Positions 56,456 to 64,000 of a stretch of 64,000 bases of DNA are shown here, one piece after another. The DNA is from Gordonia westfalica (GTDB lineage Bacteria > Actinomycetota > Actinomycetes > Mycobacteriales > Mycobacteriaceae), in NCBI RefSeq assembly GCF_900105725.1, contig NZ_FNLM01000034.1, positions 1 through 64,000 on the forward strand, written 5' to 3'. Position 1 is the first letter of the stretch. Every line of letters begins with the position of its first letter. The notes beneath the pieces are model-generated. The model ran no database searches. It was given only the letters and a program-made list of their open reading frames with translations, and was not told where the DNA came from. The position numbers and the translations under genes are program-made.

Positions 56456-57730
56456 TCAGCGTCGCAGCCCCTTGCCGTGCGTGAACTCGGCCGGGCGGCC
56501 CGACGACTGCCAGTCGTGCCAATTCTCCCGATGCCGGCACATCGCCTTCTCGTGGAGGCGGCGGAACGTCGGGGACACCCGGCGCAGTGTCTCGACGAGA
56601 GTCACCGCGGGCAGCCGCAGGAGGATCAGCGCGAGGCCCGGGATCGGGTTGGGCATGTCGTAGCGAAAGCGCGTCGTCGGCATCATGTAGATCGTCGAGT
56701 AGGCGGCGTACATCATGGCGTTGTACTTGCCGCGGATGCGTTTGAGGCCCTTGGCGTTCTCGTTGGCGAATGCGGCGGGGAACGACTCGATGAGTTCGGC
56801 GCCTTCGGCACCCGCGTCGTAGCTGCGTGTCGTGTTGACGAAGGCCAGCAGTCGTAGCGAGTCGGCGATGGTCTCGGGGAACCATTGGGTGCGCACGCCG
56901 AGCAGGTGTCCGAGGTAGCGCTGATAGTGCAGCAGGACCCGTATCTCTCGAGGTGTGGTCTGGACCCCGGTCAGCCACAGGGCCGACGCCGGTACGACGC
57001 TGCCGCCGAGCAGCGTCAGCAGCTGATACGACTGGCTGATCGGCTCGCCCCACCGTTCGACGTCCCATTCGGGATGCTCGGCGACGGTGCGTCGAACCCA
57101 CACATGCATCACGCGGACCCGCATGGCCGTCGCGCGTCCGGCTGATCCGGGCGTCAGCAGCGCGCCGGGCTGGGAGACGTCGATCCAGAACCGGGAGGTC
57201 TCCAGGAATCGGCGCAGCGCGTTGTCGCCGGCGTATCCGCCGGCCAGTGACAGCGGCTTGGCGACCGCGGCCTCGGTGTACATCTCCAGCGTGATCCCGC
57301 CGGCGACGCTGAACAGGCCGGTACCCCAGCGGCGCCAGATCTCCTCACCCTCGGCGATGAGCGCCGGATCGACCCACTCCGGAATGGTCTCGAACTCCTC
57401 GAACAGCTCGACCAGCGCGGGCGGCGGGTTCTCGATGCTCTCGAGTCCCTCGGTGAGCGCCTTGTCCAACAGTGCGCGGGCGGCCTCGGGTCCGAGGGTG
57501 CCGTAGACCTCGTCGACGAACCGTTCGGCCACCGGGTCGGTGCGGAACATGTCCTCGGCGAAGGTGCGCAGATGATCCGGCTCCGGGTAGAGATCCTTGC
57601 CGGTCACCTTGCGGACCAGGGCGCGCGCCCGGGTCAGGCCCCGGTTCGACGTCGCCGCGTCGTAGGTGACGGCGCTCGGGAAGGAGGGAGCGCCGGGCTC
57701 GGTGGTGCGATGCGACAGTACGGCGGACAC
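56456..57730 (-). CDS. MpaB/DUF2236-family oxygenase (latex-clearing-protein related)
   Basis: This 424-residue, mostly helical protein of the oxygenase MpaB family, which includes the rubber oxygenase Lcp, has segments such as EEIWRRWGTGLFSVAGGITL, RVRVMHVWVRRTVAEHPEWD, WGEPISQSYQLLTLLGGSVV and the C-terminal MMPTTRFRYDMPNPIPGLAL. Family members bind heme and oxidise hydrophobic substrates, but Lcp itself has extra features that I cannot confirm here. I chose GTG 57730 with TGGGAG just upstream; a longer start at 57772 is possible. No export signal is visible. Confidence 0.78.
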   Translation of the reverse strand: MSAVLSHRTTEPGAPSFPSAVTYDAATSNRGLTRARALVRKVTGKDLYPEPDHLRTFAEDMFRTDPVAERFVDEVYGTLGPEAARALLDKALTEGLESIENPPPALVELFEEFETIPEWVDPALIAEGEEIWRRWGTGLFSVAGGITLEMYTEAAVAKPLSLAGGYAGDNALRRFLETSRFWIDVSQPGALLTPGSAGRATAMRVRVMHVWVRRTVAEHPEWDVERWGEPISQSYQLLTLLGGSVVPASALWLTGVQTTPREIRVLLHYQRYLGHLLGVRTQWFPETIADSLRLLAFVNTTRSYDAGAEGAELIESFPAAFANENAKGLKRIRGKYNAMMYAAYSTIYMMPTTRFRYDMPNPIPGLALILLRLPAVTLVETLRRVSPTFRRLHEKAMCRHRENWHDWQSSGRPAEFTHGKGLRR

Positions 57731-57870
57731 GGAACTCCCAACGATTGAGACGAATCCGTACATGTGTATCACCCGGCGGAGGGGTCGTGCATCACCGGCT
57801 CCTTGACCTCAAGCTCACTTGAAGTTGCACCGTGAGGGTTGAACCGCCACCGATCACCGAGGAGACCCCG

Positions 57871-58515
57871 ATGCGACAGGTGCTACCCGACCTCTGGGAG
57901 ACCGCGACCGACCACCCGTTCCCCGGCCTCACCACGCACGCCTATCTGTGGACATCCGACCGCAACGCGTTGTTCTACTCGGTGGCGTCCGCCGCCGAGT
58001 TCGACGACCTGGAAAAGCTGGGCGGCGTCGACGACCAGTATCTGTCCCACCAGGACGAAGCCGGTCCGGTGCTCCGCCGCATCGAAGACCGATTCGGGGC
58101 GACACTGCATGCTCCCGCCCCCGAGGTCGACCGGATCGGCCGGTACGCGCGCGTCGACATCGCGCTCGCCGAACGGTACGTCGACGACAACGGTGTCGAG
58201 GTGATCCCGACGCCCGGCCACACGCCCGGCAGCACCTGTTACCTCGTTCCCGGCGACGACGGCGTGCGCTACCTGTTCACCGGAGACACGTTGTACGTCG
58301 ATGCGTCCGGGAGATGGACAGCCGGCTACCTACCGTTCAGTGATGCAGCGACTCTTGCGCAGAGTCTGCATCTACTGGCGCACGTGGAGCCCGACGTGGT
58401 CATCTCGAGTGCGTTCGCCGGCGAGTCGGCGGTGCATCAGGTCACCGAAGGGGAGTGGTCGAGTCATCTGGAGGAAGCCCTCGAGGGATTGGCGATCGCG
58501 TCCGAGAGGCGTTGA
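57871..58515 (+). CDS. MBL-fold hydrolase with atypical metal motif
   Basis: This 214-residue protein of the metallo-beta-lactamase fold has VIPTPGHTPGSTCYLVPGDD, YLFTGDTLYV (metal-bridging Asp) and a late EPDVVISSAF strand. The usual HxHxDH motif is not present; the position after GGVDDQY holds LSHQDEAGPVLR. The metal site is therefore unusual or reduced. The ATG at 57871 follows GAGGAG about 9 bases upstream. The divergent gene 57730 lies 140 bases away. The substrate is unknown. Confidence 0.8.
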   Translation: MRQVLPDLWETATDHPFPGLTTHAYLWTSDRNALFYSVASAAEFDDLEKLGGVDDQYLSHQDEAGPVLRRIEDRFGATLHAPAPEVDRIGRYARVDIALAERYVDDNGVEVIPTPGHTPGSTCYLVPGDDGVRYLFTGDTLYVDASGRWTAGYLPFSDAATLAQSLHLLAHVEPDVVISSAFAGESAVHQVTEGEWSSHLEEALEGLAIASERR

Positions 58516-58600
58516 CTTGTCGAGGGATCGAACTGGTGGGCGGGCCTTGTTGGGGGGACGGATCATCGCACCGCTCCTCGGAGGGCGACGAATATGAGCC

Positions 58601-60337
58601 TCAGTCGAACAACCGCCGGAACACGTTGGTCTCGGCGAGATCGACGAGTTCGTCGCCGCGGCCGGACATGACGGTCCGCAGAGCGTAGAGGGTGAACCCC
58701 TTGGCCTGTGCGGCGGTGATGGTCGGCGGGATCGACAGTTCCTGTCGGGCCGTCGTCACGTCGAGCAACGCCGGGCCGTCGTGGGCGAGGAAATCGTCGA
58801 CGGCACCGGCGAGGTCGTCGGGTTGCTCGACCTTGCGGCCGTGGATGCCGACGGATTCTGCGAGCTTCGCGAAGTCGGGGTTCTCCAGATCGGTTCCGTA
58901 AGTGACGAATCCGGCCGCCTTCATCTCGAGCTCGACGAAGTTCAACGACGAGTTGTTGTAGACGACGATCTTCACCGGCAGCTTGTTCTGGGTGATGGTG
59001 AGCAACTCGCCGAGCAGCATTGTGAGTCCGCCGTCACCGGCGAGCGCGATGATCTGACGATCGGGGTAGGCGGACTGCGCGCCGATCGCCTGCGACACCG
59101 CATTCGCCATCGACCCGTGGTTGAAGGAGCCGATCAGGCGGCGGGCGCCGTTCATCACCAGATATCGCGCGGCCCACACGACAGGAGAGCCGACATCGGG
59201 GATGAAGACGGCGTCCGCGCTCGCCTTTTCACTGATGAGCCGGGTGAGGTACTGCGGATGGATCGGTGGCCGGTTCCGGTCGTTGTCGGCCAGTTCGTCC
59301 AGGCGACGGCGCGCCTTGGTGTAGTGGGCGAGTGAGGCCGTCAGGTGTTCCGGATCGCGGTCTGCCGAGATCAGCGGGAGCAGTGCGCGCACCGTGTCGC
59401 CGACGTCGCCGACCAACGGAATGTCGACCGGGCAGCGTCGCCCGATCTGTTCGCCGCGGATGTCGACCTGGATGATGGTCGCCTTGGACGGATAGAACTG
59501 CTGGTACGGGAAGTCGGTGCCCAGCATCAGCAGGGTGTCGCATTTCTCGATCGCGCGATAGCCCGACGAAAAGCCCAGCAGCCCGGTCATTCCCACGTCA
59601 TACGGGTTGTCGTATTCGATGAACTCCTTGCCGCGTAACGCATGCACCACCGGCGCCTGCAATGCCCGGGCGAGTTCGACGACCTCGTCGTGTGCGCCCT
59701 GGACACCGGCTCCGGCGAGGATCGTGACCCGCTGGGCGGCGTTCAGCGTGTCCGCGGTACGGGTCACGTCCGCGTCGGTGGGGCGGACCACGCGCGGTAC
59801 CTGGCGGATCGGAGCGCCGGCGCGCCGTTTGGGACACGGCTTGAGGAAAACCTCACCGGGGATCACGAGCACGGCCACGTCGCGTTGTTCGACGGCGGTT
59901 CGCAACGCGACGTCGAGCAGCCGCGGCATCTGATCGGGGGTGCTGACCATCTCGCAGAACGCGCTGCACTCGCGGAAGAGCTGTTCAGGATGGGTTTCCT
60001 GGAAGTAGCCGCTCCCGATCTCCGCCCCGGGGATGTGGGCGGCGATCGCGAGCACCGGGACACGGCTGCGATGGGCGTCGAAGAGTCCGTTGATCAGGTG
60101 GAGATTGCCCGGACCGCAACTGCCCGCGCAGACCGCGAGTTCGCCGGTGAGCGCGGCTTCGGCGGACGCGGCGAAGGCGGCGGCCTCCTCGTGGCGGACG
60201 TGTTGCCAGGTGATGGATTCGGTGGTGCGCAGGGCGTCGGTGAGACCGTTGAGGGAATCGCCCGGAAGCCCGTGCACACGCTGCACTCCGGCACGTTCGA
60301 GCTCTTCGACGATCCTCTCGGCGACTGTTGTCGGCAT
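58601..60337 (-). CDS. poxB: Pyruvate dehydrogenase (quinone) / pyruvate oxidase type
   Basis: This 578-residue thiamin-diphosphate enzyme has the catalytic Glu in ITWQHVRHEEAAAFAASAEA (near residue 50), the FAD-type middle domain (RVTILAGAGVQGAHDEVVEL), and the ThDP motif ALAGDGGLTMLLGELLTITQ (near 430) with NNSSLNF at its end. The sequence ESIxxxQETHPEQLF-type region (GSGYFQETHPEQLFRECSAF) is typical of PoxB. It oxidatively decarboxylates pyruvate to acetate and passes electrons to quinone. It stands alone and converges on the MBL gene. Confidence 0.88.
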   Translation of the reverse strand: MPTTVAERIVEELERAGVQRVHGLPGDSLNGLTDALRTTESITWQHVRHEEAAAFAASAEAALTGELAVCAGSCGPGNLHLINGLFDAHRSRVPVLAIAAHIPGAEIGSGYFQETHPEQLFRECSAFCEMVSTPDQMPRLLDVALRTAVEQRDVAVLVIPGEVFLKPCPKRRAGAPIRQVPRVVRPTDADVTRTADTLNAAQRVTILAGAGVQGAHDEVVELARALQAPVVHALRGKEFIEYDNPYDVGMTGLLGFSSGYRAIEKCDTLLMLGTDFPYQQFYPSKATIIQVDIRGEQIGRRCPVDIPLVGDVGDTVRALLPLISADRDPEHLTASLAHYTKARRRLDELADNDRNRPPIHPQYLTRLISEKASADAVFIPDVGSPVVWAARYLVMNGARRLIGSFNHGSMANAVSQAIGAQSAYPDRQIIALAGDGGLTMLLGELLTITQNKLPVKIVVYNNSSLNFVELEMKAAGFVTYGTDLENPDFAKLAESVGIHGRKVEQPDDLAGAVDDFLAHDGPALLDVTTARQELSIPPTITAAQAKGFTLYALRTVMSGRGDELVDLAETNVFRRLFD

Positions 60338-60685
60338 GGTGATCCGTTCGGTCGAGTCGGTGTGCTCCCCACTGTAGACGCGACTCGAGCGACAGCGACC
60401 TGGTCGAACTCTCTCGCGCGGTGAGTCTCGGCGTGTCCGCCGGTATCACCGGTGACCCGATCTGTCCACGCCACCGCGCGGTGAACCACTGCGGGAAGTC
60501 GGCTTCCTGACGAGCGGGCGGTTCGACGAGCCGGACCACCTGCAGATCGTCGGGGACCTCGCCGGACGTCTCGGGCCAGCGTCGGGATGGTCGTCGGCTG
60601 ATCGTCCGGGCTTCTCGGCGGCCGAATCTGCTTCGGTGCTGCGACTTCGATCGAGGTCGCATCACCGAAGCGGAGTCGCATGGAC
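60338..60685. other. gene-free stretch between poxB and the SDR gene
   Basis: This is about 350 bases upstream of poxB and downstream of the SDR gene. I find no open frame with a believable start, no strong hairpin and no RNA gene. It must carry the poxB promoter at its left end. Confidence 0.5.
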
Positions 60686-61540
60686 TCAGTCCTGGTTATC
60701 GGAGGTCACCGCGAGTTCTTTCGCGGCGTCGAACTCGGTACGCAGCGCCTCGAGGCGGGCGTCGGCGAACTCGAGGGAGTCCGACCCGAGGAGCTGGTGC
60801 ATCGGGGCGCCGCCCGCGACGGCGACGGTGATGATCGCCGACGCCGCGCGGGCCGGCTCGCCGAGCTGGGTGCCGGGCATCGCCTGGTGTGCCCGGGTCA
60901 TCTCGCGGATGGCGGGGTAGGCGTCGACCGTGGACTCCGGCAGGCCCAGCGACGTGGGTCGCAGGAAGTCGGTCCGCATGTATCCGGGTTCGATCAGGTT
61001 CACGGCGATGTCGAAGTCCGCGACCTCGGCGGCCAGCGACTCGGTGAGACCTTCCAACGCGAACTTGCCGGCGCAGTACAGGCCCCAACCGGGGAAGGTC
61101 GTCAGACCGAGGATCGACGACACATTGATGATGTGGCCGCTGCGGCGTGCCCGCATCTGTGGGAGCGCGGCGCGGAGTACGTTCCAGACTCCGAAGATCT
61201 GGACGTCGAACATCTCGCGGGCCTCGGCGTCGGTCACTTCCTCGACCGCGGTGAGGAAGCCGTAGCCCGCGTTGTTGACGACCACGTCGATGCCGCCGAA
61301 GTGTTCCCCGGTGGCCGCAACCGCGGCCTTGACGTCGGCCTCGTCCGCGAGCGAGACCTCAAGCGGGAGAAGGCGGCTCGTGTCGACATCGGCAAGAGCG
61401 TCGGTCAGCCGACCGGAGGAGCGAGTGGTGGCCGCGACGTTGTCGCCGCGCTGCAGCAGCTGCGTGACCAGCTCCAGACCGAGGCCGCGCGAGGCGCCGG
61501 TGACGAACCAGGTTGCCGGACGATCGGTGGGGTAGCTCAT
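60686..61540 (-). CDS. Short-chain dehydrogenase/reductase
   Basis: This 284-residue classical SDR has the cofactor motif FVTGASRGLGLELVTQLLQR (residues about 12-31), NNAG in VVVNNAGYGFLTAVEEV, catalytic Ser in HIINVSSILGLTTF, and YCAGK as the YxxxK motif. The substrate is unknown. The ATG at 61540 follows AGGAGAG five bases upstream. It is divergent from the MmyB-like regulator, which may control it. Confidence 0.9.
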   Translation of the reverse strand: MSYPTDRPATWFVTGASRGLGLELVTQLLQRGDNVAATTRSSGRLTDALADVDTSRLLPLEVSLADEADVKAAVAATGEHFGGIDVVVNNAGYGFLTAVEEVTDAEAREMFDVQIFGVWNVLRAALPQMRARRSGHIINVSSILGLTTFPGWGLYCAGKFALEGLTESLAAEVADFDIAVNLIEPGYMRTDFLRPTSLGLPESTVDAYPAIREMTRAHQAMPGTQLGEPARAASAIITVAVAGGAPMHQLLGSDSLEFADARLEALRTEFDAAKELAVTSDNQD

Positions 61541-61763
61541 GATCTCTCCTGTGGGTTGGGCTGGCTTCGATACGGCTCCGCGCAAGCTCGGGGCGCCTAC
61601 TCAACCAGCGGGTTCGCGGCCCGTCTCTCGAGCCGGTGACATCAGAATCCCGCGTCGAAAGGCCCTGTGGGGAGCCATAACTGACCATCCCGTACCCAGG
61701 ATCGGTCAACCTAGGACTGCAAGACCCAGGCACGGCGCACAACGGACGCGCATGATGGTGGGC

Positions 61764-62625
61764 ATGGCCGATCTGAATCGAGAACTCGCGGACTTCCTCC
61801 GCCGTGCTCGTGCCGCGCGCGACCCGCAGGAGGCCGGACTCCCCGACGACGGGCGTGTCCGCCGCGTCAAAGGGTTGCGGCGCGAAGAGGTGGCCCTACT
61901 GGCCGGGGTGTCCACCGACTACTACACGCGACTCGAGCAGGGCCGGCGTATCGTGCCGTCGACGCAGGTCATCGACGCGATCTCGCGGGCGATCGGGCTC
62001 GACGACGTGGGCCGCACCCACCTGCACGACCTCGTCTCGTCGACGCGGACGCCCCGGGCGGCGGCGCAGCGCGTCCGCCCCGGCACTTCGCCAGCTCCTC
62101 GATTCACTCGACGCACATCCCGCGCTGGTCCTCGGCCGCCGGACCGAGGTGCTGGCAGCCAACCGGATGGCGTGTGCGTTGTTCGCCGACTTCGAGCGCA
62201 TGCCCGGACGTGAACGGAACTATGCACGCTGGATATTGCTCGCCGACGACGCGCGGAACCTGTTCGTCGACTGGGAGTTGCAGGCCCGCAACGCCGTCGA
62301 GAGTCTTCGCCTCGAGGCCGGCCGGTCACCGGAGGATCGCGACGTCATCGAACTGGTCGGGGAGTTGTCGGTGTCGAGCCCGGAGTTCCGGCGGTGGTGG
62401 TCGGAGCATCAGGTCCATCAACGCACCTTCGGTTCCAAACGGCTCGTGCACCCGGTCGTCGGCGAACTCACCGTCGACTACGAGACCTTTGTGCTGCCCG
62501 GTGACAGCGACCAGGCGCTGTATCTCACAACGGAGCCGGGATCGCCGTCCCGCCAAGCGATCTCGATCCTCGCGAGCTGGAGTCAGCCGGCGCGGGAGCC
62601 GGAGTCCGAGCCGTCGGAGGGGTGA
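61764..62625 (+). pseudogene. MmyB-like XRE-family regulator, one single-base frameshift
   Basis: The N-terminal HTH is intact (LADFLRRARAARDPQEAG, then GLRREEVALLAGVSTDYYTR and LEQGRRIVPSTQVIDAISRA). The MmyB ligand-binding domain follows in another frame (LRQLLDSLDAHPALVLGRRT, then VLAANRMACALFADF, then PEFRRWWSEHQVHQRTFGSK). The shift is near 62082 in a CCCCGG run; removing one base joins VRP to ALRQLL and gives a normal ~286-residue protein. ATG 61752 or 61755 are alternative starts. It overlaps the 3' end of the next gene by 43 bases. Confidence 0.83.
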
Positions 62626-63206
62626 AGGGGGCTCGCCGGGACCCGCCCACCGAAGCACATCAGCAGCTCACGGATCGGCGCTTCGACGACCCGCCCCGAC
62701 CCGACCGCGAAGTCGACGTCGGTGGCCACGAAGCGTAGACCCCGATTGTGGCGACGGGCGAAGAAGGGGAACGTCATGTCCCAGATCTCCTGTGCCGCAG
62801 TTGCTGCGGCGTCGACCGGCATCGGACGATCGATCCCGAGCGGAACGGTGATGTCCTGGCCGTGCAGCAGGGAGTCGATGAGGGGTGCTCGCTCGTTGGT
62901 CCCGAACGGGTGGCGACGTGACCCGACCATCGCACGCAGTTTCTCCGCGGCCTCGGGTGGAGTCGTCCGGTCGCGGATCGCCATTTCGCGGATCATCGTG
63001 TTGAAGCGGAAGCCGTATCGGATGGCCTCGGGGAACACCTGACGCGCGTCGGCGTGCGATTGCGTGAGGTGCACCGCGACGTCGCGCACGGTCCAGCCCG
63101 CGCACAGCGATGGCGTGGCGAGATGCTCGTCGGAGAGGGATTCGATCAGGGCGGCCAGGTCGATTCGCTGTTCGTCGACGTGGTTCCAGAGAGTGTCGCT
63201 GTCCAT
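62583..63206 (-). CDS. maleylpyruvate isomerase-family (mycothiol-dependent type) protein
   Basis: This 207-residue DinB-like four-helix protein has LIESLSDEHLATPSLCAGWT followed by VRDVAVHLTQSHADARQVF (metal-binding His in the first and second helices) and LIDSLLHGQDITVPLGI (third His). This is the MDMPI N-terminal pattern. The C-terminal part contains FVATDVDFAVGSG and LLMCFGGR. Members often use mycothiol as cofactor or thiol substrate; the reaction here is unknown. The ATG at 63206 is divergent from a MarR gene 73 bases away. Confidence 0.85.
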   Translation of the reverse strand: MDSDTLWNHVDEQRIDLAALIESLSDEHLATPSLCAGWTVRDVAVHLTQSHADARQVFPEAIRYGFRFNTMIREMAIRDRTTPPEAAEKLRAMVGSRRHPFGTNERAPLIDSLLHGQDITVPLGIDRPMPVDAAATAAQEIWDMTFPFFARRHNRGLRFVATDVDFAVGSGRVVEAPIRELLMCFGGRVPASPLHPSDGSDSGSRAG

Positions 63207-63228
63207 GACGTGTTCCCGTTTCCGAATT

Positions 63229-63245
63229 GGTCAGGATGCCTGACC
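63229..63245. promoter_or_regulatory. probable MarR operator
   Basis: GGTCAGG-ATG-CCTGACC is a perfect 7-3-7 palindrome between the divergent genes 62583-63206 and 63280-63717. A further half-site AGTCAGG lies nearby (63251-63257). A MarR dimer encoded next door is the likely binder and would control both genes. Confidence 0.7.
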
Positions 63246-63279
63246 ATATTAGTCAGGATTCCGTACTAAAGTCAATGGC

Positions 63280-63717
63280 ATGCCCGACGAACTGCCGGCC
63301 CTCGGCGTCCTGATGTTCGTGGCCCACCGGTCCATCGAACGGCGGGTGATGGCGCGTCTCGCCGACGCCGGGGCCGACGACATCACCCTCGCGCAGAGTC
63401 GCGTGGTTCAGCGGCTCGCACCCGAGCCGATGCGCCTGACCGATCTTGCCGAACAGGCGGGCGTCACCAAGCAGACCGCCGGTGGCATCGTCGACCAGCT
63501 CGAGGCCGCGGGTTACCTGATGCGGGTGCCGGATCCCTCGGATCGCCGGGCGCGACTGGTGACCCTCAGTGACCGCGGCGTCGAACTGTGTGAGATCGCC
63601 GCGCAGGAGGTCGAGGCCGTCGAGCGGGAATGGCGTGACCACCTGGGTGCCGACGACTATGCGGCGCTGGAGAAGTCGCTGATTCGTCTGCGTGAGATCA
63701 CCGACCCCTATCGCTGA
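63280..63717 (+). CDS. MarR-family transcriptional regulator
   Basis: This 145-residue winged-helix protein has MRLTDLAEQAGVTKQTAGGI (HTH, residues about 52-71) and the wing VPDPSDRRARLVTLSDRG typical of MarR. It is divergent from the mycothiol-type enzyme with a palindrome between them. The family usually senses phenolic or other small ligands. It overlaps the 3' end of the converging GyrI-like gene by 10 bases. Confidence 0.9.
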   Translation: MPDELPALGVLMFVAHRSIERRVMARLADAGADDITLAQSRVVQRLAPEPMRLTDLAEQAGVTKQTAGGIVDQLEAAGYLMRVPDPSDRRARLVTLSDRGVELCEIAAQEVEAVEREWRDHLGADDYAALEKSLIRLREITDPYR

Positions 63718-64000
63718 GCCCTCTCGACCGGCTGGCGCAGGATCGTGCGGAGCTTCTCCGGTGCCACCTTGCGGAAGTCGCTGAAGTAGATCTCGTGGTG
63801 GTGTCCGCTCATGCGCAGGTCGTTGTCCGGGATGAACTCATGGTGCATCCGCTCCAGGACGGGTGCCTCGTCGTCGAAGGAGCCGAGGTGCAGGGTCTGC
63901 ACGCAGAGCCCCTCGTCGAGCGTGGCGGTGCGCAGGTCATCGAGCCGGGGCGGTGGCTTCTTCGCGCCCACCGTCGCGATTGCCGCGGTGATCATGTCGT
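63708..64000 (-). CDS. GyrI-like small-molecule-binding domain protein (partial)
   Basis: Only the C-terminal ~97 residues are in the window; the 5' end lies beyond position 64000. The visible part (FDDEAPVLERMHHEFIPDND, then MSGHHHEIYFSDFRKVAPEK, then LRTILRQPV) matches the end of stand-alone GyrI-like domain proteins. These bind cationic or aromatic small molecules. An ATG at 63995 is present but the reading frame continues past the window edge, so it is probably internal. Confidence 0.75.
   Translation of the reverse strand, partial: DMITAAIATVGAKKPPPRLDDLRTATLDEGLCVQTLHLGSFDDEAPVLERMHHEFIPDNDLRMSGHHHEIYFSDFRKVAPEKLRTILRQPVERAQR

Overview
The window comes from a high-GC mycolic-acid actinomycete, most likely Gordonia or a close relative (inference). 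The evidence is the gene order after the rRNA operon, which follows the Mycobacterium tuberculosis Rv1691-Rv1713 block almost gene for gene. A fused HadA/HadB dehydratase, a mycothiol-type enzyme and a Ddn-type deazaflavin reductase fit the same group.

Core region (1-22,975). The 3' end of 16S rRNA, 23S and 5S lie on the + strand and end at a strong terminator. A tightly packed + strand block follows: a TPR-HAD phosphatase fusion, a small coiled-coil protein, tlyA, NAD kinase, recN, steA, steB/mctB, pyrG, a Nudix ADP-ribose pyrophosphatase, xerD, a ParA ATPase, scpA, scpB, a pseudouridine synthase, cmk, der, a small GlsB/YeaQ membrane protein and tRNA-Pro(GGG). Many of these genes overlap by the 4-base stop/start ATGA or GTGA.

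Accessory region (22,952-40,900). The 3' end of tRNA-Pro is repeated as a 25-bp direct repeat 4.5 kb downstream and brackets a collapsed prophage or island. The island holds a probable ApeA-like HEPN defence gene. It also holds an integrase gene whose 3' half has been replaced by what looks like the 3' end of a phage capsid gene. That fused gene is split by an IS1634-type element with a 75-bp target duplication. Next come a decayed IS481 element and a 1163-residue SIR2-DUF4020-type defence protein. Then a four-gene operon encodes an aminodeoxychorismate synthase, a chorismate mutase, a prephenate dehydrogenase-like enzyme and an AurF-type diiron N-oxygenase. It reads as a compact route from chorismate to 4-aminophenylalanine and probably a 4-nitrophenyl product. 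It is bracketed by two direct copies of a HerA-like ATPase gene, one broken and one intact. The intact copy follows a serine-recombinase-like regulator that lacks its catalytic serine.

Metabolic region (40,900-64,000). Two DszA/NtaA-type flavin monooxygenases, a DszC-like monooxygenase and a complete dipeptide-type ABC transporter probably import and oxidise an organosulfur or similar small compound. After them come an O6-methylguanine methyltransferase, a frameshifted aldo/keto reductase with a frameshifted divergent TetR regulator, a Ddn-like reductase, an ArsR-CDF metal export operon, fused hadAB, an MpaB/DUF2236 oxygenase, an MBL-fold hydrolase, pyruvate:quinone oxidoreductase, an SDR, a frameshifted MmyB-like regulator, a mycothiol-dependent-type enzyme, a MarR regulator and the 3' end of a GyrI-like gene. 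Four single-base frameshifts fall in three genes between 51 and 63 kb, so either decay or base-calling error should be considered there.
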